Position numbers and translations under genes: made by a program
Assembly: GCA_902806595.1 (NCBI GenBank)
Contig: CADCXC010000038.1
Location: forward strand, 4,278,001 to 4,342,000
Direction: 5' to 3'
Source: Pyrenopolyporus hunteri
Taxonomy: Eukaryota > Ascomycota > Sordariomycetes > Xylariales > Hypoxylaceae
Length of the DNA: 64,000 nucleotides
The notes under the pieces: model-generated
What the model saw: only the letters and a program-made list of their open reading frames with translations
Told to the model about the DNA's origin: nothing
Databases searched by the model: none
Part shown: positions 59,519 to 64,000 of the stretch, in pieces
Layout of the letters: each line of letters begins with the position of its first letter
Numbering within the stretch: the stretch's first letter is position 1

Positions 59519-62500
59519 TCTACTTTCGATCTATAATGACAGCTTGAGTTAGATAGATTGATGAGATGAATCTTCAGGTTAGGACTTACCACCTAAAATT
59601 AGGTCAAGACAAGAACGTGTTACTGATGACGATCCTCCCTTGGGCTTTGTGAGAAAACGATGGTCCCAGGAATCTGGTAGCCCTGTTTCATGAGAAGTAC
59701 ATCTATGCAAGGGATTGAGACTTTCTGCTTATATACGCCTGGTGGAATAAAAGACTCGACTTATAGCGGCGGTTCGGAAGTTCCGTGGATACATTATCGA
59801 ACTTTCTTGCCACTCTTGGATGGCCTGAAAGCCCGATGCACTGGTCCTTTCAACACGTGTAATGTGGTGATACAAAGACATCAACCCGCGAGGGAGGGCC
59901 AATACCACGTGGTTGCCATATTACTTCAAGGGTTCATATGCTGGACCTCTTTATCGAGATCCTAGTCGCTCTAATAGACATACACAAAAGTAGTTTAAAG
60001 TTTGTGGCCACTTACAACCATCCCTTCAATAGCAAGCCCCCTGCACATATACTCGCGCCTATTGTCCCTACCTATTCCCCTTTATCGCTAGTTCATCTGC
60101 TATACCGAAAGCGGCTCTAATCCCACCACGGCGGGAGACAAAGAGAGGTAATTTTCTCAACAGCTCATCGCATCGCATGGTTTGCCCGAGGTCTCTAGAT
60201 GCGAGTTTAATTGGCTCTTTTACTCAGCCACGGGCCTCTCAAAACTGCCCTCTAGAACTGCCGGCCGTAACTTAAAGTGGTGATCATACCCTACTTCTTC
60301 GTTTGTATGGCTATGTGTACTCAGGTAGGCAGCCAATCACAGCTACGGGGCGCTGTGCTTTAAACTCAACCTTAAAACGTACCTAGGTATAGGCCTTGTC
60401 TTCACGTGAAATAACACATAATGGCGAGTCATTGACGTTCTAATGGTTGAAACACATCCCGACCATCCAGGCACCTAATCCGATATACGCCCTCCAAACC
60501 CAGAGCGACTAAGTATATAGGAGGTATTACATCAACGTCAGACCATCTTAGAAATCAATTGCTGTCCTTACTTATAGTGGCAGAGTTGTACGCCTAGACA
60601 AGAACATACCACCCACATATCGGTGTAGTCGGAAGACCTTCCTCTAGTAGTGGCATCATTGTTATTATTCCCGTATAACCAGTCCGAGATATATCCTATG
60701 CACTAAAGCATGCTTTAGAATTCTCTTCCCGAATTCAATTAGTTGGGGTACGTATAGTACTCTATTAGCAGCTACGGATTAAAGATTAATAATCCTATGA
60801 CAGGGCTACTGCCCCTCGGGTCGTATGTCTGTGTTTACATCTAACTTTAAAGGCCAGCTCGTACTCATGGATATAGACCGGATCTTCGAGGTGTTACATC
60901 ATTCGCCGTCTCTCGCATATTACGCAGGAATACTGTAAGCCCCGACGATCCGATGACCGTTTAAGCATCGGGATGTACTGTGTATTGATCGGAGAGCAGT
61001 TTAATTGGGCCAATCGAAAAGCTGTTTGGTCCGGAGTACGGTAATAAACCACAAGTCGCCGCCGAAACCACCGGGAATAGAGGGTAATAAAGGTTACACA
61101 AATGGTCGTGAATAGGGGTCGTGTGGGGTTCGACAAACCGGCTGGATAACCCCTGAAGCGCCCTCAAGCCTCGGGGGATGTTTAATATCCTGCTCAACAT
61201 ATTTTCTTCGCCTTGGCATGATTATTAGTTTATTAGAGATGACCAATTACATATGTTTTGGAATATTATTCATATACTTTGATTTGAAATGACACGCCAT
61301 CCATGCTTGTAAATCATGGGCTCGACGATGCGGGCGACGTTACGTCGTAGTTTGAGATATAGAACACGTAATTACGAGCCAGCTTCCGTAAAGTCCTTTC
61401 GGAACCTCGCTACCTCCGGAGTTCTAGGCTTTCACGCGGAGTGGGCGGTGGATTTCAGTCGGTGATCAAGGCCTAGCGAAGTCGACAGGTTAGGCTACGA
61501 TGATAATGAGATTTATAGCTGCATGCGTTGATGGATGGAGCGGCCAAGTATAGAATCATTCGCGTAGCCACGGGACAGGAATAGCTCGTGTGAGAAATCT
61601 TGTAGCTAGTTCTAGTAGACACTCCTAATTTCCGAACTTAGAGCGATATCATAAGTTCTTTTTTAGTGACGAAAAGAACCTCAACTAGGTCGTATAAAAC
61701 TAATAAAACCACGGCAGAGTTTCCCTCCAAGTTAGGTCTCTACTATCCGTAAACACAAATAAAAAACTATCCACAAGCTCCTGTATCGATAGGGTTGGGG
61801 AAGGGAAACCAAATCCGAGCCCCTTAATCGGAAAGGTCTCATCAGAGCGCTTGTCTTACCCCTATTGTTGGGAATGGGTTAAACCCATTATACTAGCCAC
61901 CCGCTCTGGCTGACGATTCCTGTTTGATAACCTATAGGAAGCATATAAAGCCTTTACAATGGCAGATACTATAGACTCGTCGATGGGAAGCCACAAGTAC
62001 CGGTGACACCATCATTCCGTAGTCTTCAGTAATTGAGCCACTTCAAGAAGTATAACAATTTCCTATCGTATTAGGCGAAGCAATGTTCTCCTATTTCACC
62101 AGGTTGGCATGTAGTAGATAACAGAGACCCGGTATTCTTGGGGAACTGACAATAATCTCTACAACGGCTTCTTGGAATCTTCACACCCTACCGAAGGATA
62201 TACTCTGGCTCAGTAAGAATCTTGAATTTCTCGGCCATTTTTTTGAACTTGAAACCATACCTAACCATACCAAATTGCCTGGTCAACTTCATGCATCGGC
62301 TTATTCTTTACCCGGCTCACCGCTTCCCACCCTACACGTAGATTAGTAGCGACCACGGGAGACTCTTTTATTTCTACCGGGGTCATAACCCTGTTAGAAT
62401 GGGTACATGTTGTCAACCTCGACATATCATCCGATGTGTCCATTGGCATAGCAGCTAGCATATCTTTGTCTAAATCTGGTAGAATCGAATCGGCCTTTAA

Positions 62501-63928
62501 ACCTGATAGTCAAGCCCGGGCTCTCAAGGCGGTCAAGATGGATTTCTAGGGAAGTTAGACCGGATTGAAACGTTTATTTTTGCTTTATCGAGCCGCGTGG
62601 CACTAGTACCAAATTCGCGAGCCCGGACAGCATTGATTAGCTACCCCTTACTGAGAGGAGGTTGGCGGGTCATCAAGGCCGATGTAGCTTTTGCGGACAA
62701 CGAGCTGGACATTTCGGTTGAGATCATCGATGCAAACAAAGCTGGCCAGTTTCTTGATAGACGGATATTGAAAAGGGGTATCCGCAAACTGGGTCAGTAC
62801 GTAACTACATAACCACCTACTCCGCAAGCATGCTTATATTAGTACTTAGGATTTCCTATTAAATGCTATTACGACTGCCTCCTATGCTTGAATCTATACC
62901 ACATAGTGCCGCTAACTGTGCTAAACGAACTACCTACCTAGGTAGCCGACTGGGTGATAGTACAGTATGGTTGCGGTGCTGCGATACTGTACATGAGACC
63001 TAAACCACCATCTGCCCTAGCGATATAACTAACCAGGCATCTTCCATCTTTTTTTGCCTGGGGAAATCAATGTCGGATTTAGTTACTCTGCTTATGGTTG
63101 ATCCTATACCCCGCATGTAAATTCCCATATTCTACGTAGACGGCGCCTGGCTACCCCCTACCTCACAAAGGTAAGTCAGGGCAGAGATTTCTACGTGTAC
63201 AAAAGTCGTCTTTCGTGACTAAACCTCTATAGCTCGAGGGCAATTTTACCAAGACATCCCAAGTATGTTGAATAAGTAGAAATTGAAAGTGCTTTGAGAA
63301 AGTCCGAGGAATGACAATGAGAATCAAAAAGCAATCCGGTACCTATTAGAAGCTAAAAGAATAGCAAGCTTAGTTAGCCACCTTCGTAGGTAGGTATTTC
63401 TATGGTAAAAGAGCCTAGTGTTGTCGTAACACTCAAAATCGGCGTAATTTGCGGGATATACCTTGATCCCAGACCCCGAGAGTTGTTAAGGGGGAAATAG
63501 GGGGAGAGAATAGGAGGGAATGAGATGTCGTTATTTTAACGTTGAGTCAGCACTCGGGTTCCACAAGTTGTTTGTTATATAAGTCGCTGCTGCCAGCTAG
63601 GATAGGCTTAGCAGAGCGAAGCTGCTCAGCCACATATATCGGCCATATATATGCCAAGACTTGAAGACCCCAGCCTGCAAGGCTGATTTCAGCCACAGGT
63701 CGAGTGGGGACCTGAGCTACATGTAATTGAACGCAAAGAAGCAAGCAAGTACCGGAGTACCCAAGTACCCCAAGGTACAGGCGGCAACACGCAGCTTTCG
63801 AGTTGCCTAACGAATGAAGCTCTCTCATCAAACATCACCAAACCCGCCGAGCTTCACTACATCCACCTCCCTTCTCCAAACCCCTACCGCACTTGTCTCT
63901 TGAAAACCACCTGCGCATAGAATTCACC
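59519..63928. other. Gene-free stretch, 4.4 kb
   Basis: No recognisable gene. The open frames at 60894-61200 (minus), 62261-62461 (minus) and 62597-62812 (plus) are short and match no family. The first 200 bases are the 5' flank of the monooxygenase gene. CACATCCACCTCCC-type and other pyrimidine-rich tracts from about 63.84 kb look like the leader of the next gene. A TACCTACCTAGGTAG cluster lies near 62.93 kb. Confidence 0.5.
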
Positions 63929-64000
63929 ATGGTAAGCTTTGTCAATCCGAATGACGCTCTTCTCAAGCTCACATTTGCCCCGCAACGTAGACGTCGATAG
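63929..64000 (+). CDS. Start of a gene with an intron directly after the ATG (partial)
   Basis: CACCATGGTAAGC has an excellent start context and puts a strong donor (GTAAGC) immediately after the ATG at 63929. Read without splicing, the frame stops after 23 codons at the window edge, so splicing is likely. A first coding exon of only ATG after a pyrimidine-rich leader is common for ribosomal-protein and translation-factor genes in filamentous fungi, but the product cannot be told from this window. Confidence 0.45.
   Translation: MVSFVNPNDALLKLTFAPQRRRR

Overview
This window looks like a chromosomal segment of a filamentous ascomycete (Pezizomycotina, probably a sordariomycete). The evidence is short 47-80 bp spliceosomal introns with GTRNGT donors and CTRAY-like branch sites, lineage-typical gene families (GH16 with a fungal CBM1, a DUF7708-type NLR-like protein, an HHE hemerythrin-like protein, a Baeyer-Villiger monooxygenase), and very strong repeat-induced point mutation (RIP). 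The taxon call is inference; no marker gene fixes the genus.

Layout. 1-8.4 kb: a secreted GH16/CBM1 glucanase, 6 kb without a recognisable gene, then a DHDPS-family aldolase. 8.4-11.5 kb: no recognisable gene. 11.5-33.3 kb: an extremely AT-rich block with no open frame of 60 codons or more, in which C survives almost only in CpG. The block begins and ends in a diverged terminal inverted repeat of about 105-110 bp, so I read it as one giant TIR-bounded, RIP-destroyed element or a nest of elements. Inside are two dispersed families in both orientations and several tandem arrays with periods of 10, 19, 21, 23 and 72 bp. A 244-bp MITE-like element lies just outside its right end. 33.6-36.1 kb: no recognisable gene.

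36-44.7 kb is housekeeping-like and gene-dense: a conserved-looking RRM-like protein, an AT-hook/chromodomain protein on the minus strand, and cytosolic methionyl-tRNA synthetase with eight exons. 44.7-50.5 kb is repeat-rich: ACCTAGGT-type tetranucleotide clusters, a roughly 50-bp spaced array, a coding relic, and a second smaller RIP island (about 720 bp) with its own inverted termini. 50.5-59.5 kb is accessory-looking: a mitochondrial-type HHE protein, an NLR-like protein without a canonical P-loop, a frameshifted relic, an AAA+ ATPase, and a Baeyer-Villiger monooxygenase. 59.5-63.9 kb shows no gene. The window ends in a gene whose start codon is directly followed by an intron donor.

The exon-intron models were built by hand from splice consensus and reading-frame continuity; every join keeps phase. 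No pathway clearly links the neighbouring genes. The strongest candidate for something undescribed is the TIR-bounded 21.8-kb AT-rich block and the repeat families it carries.
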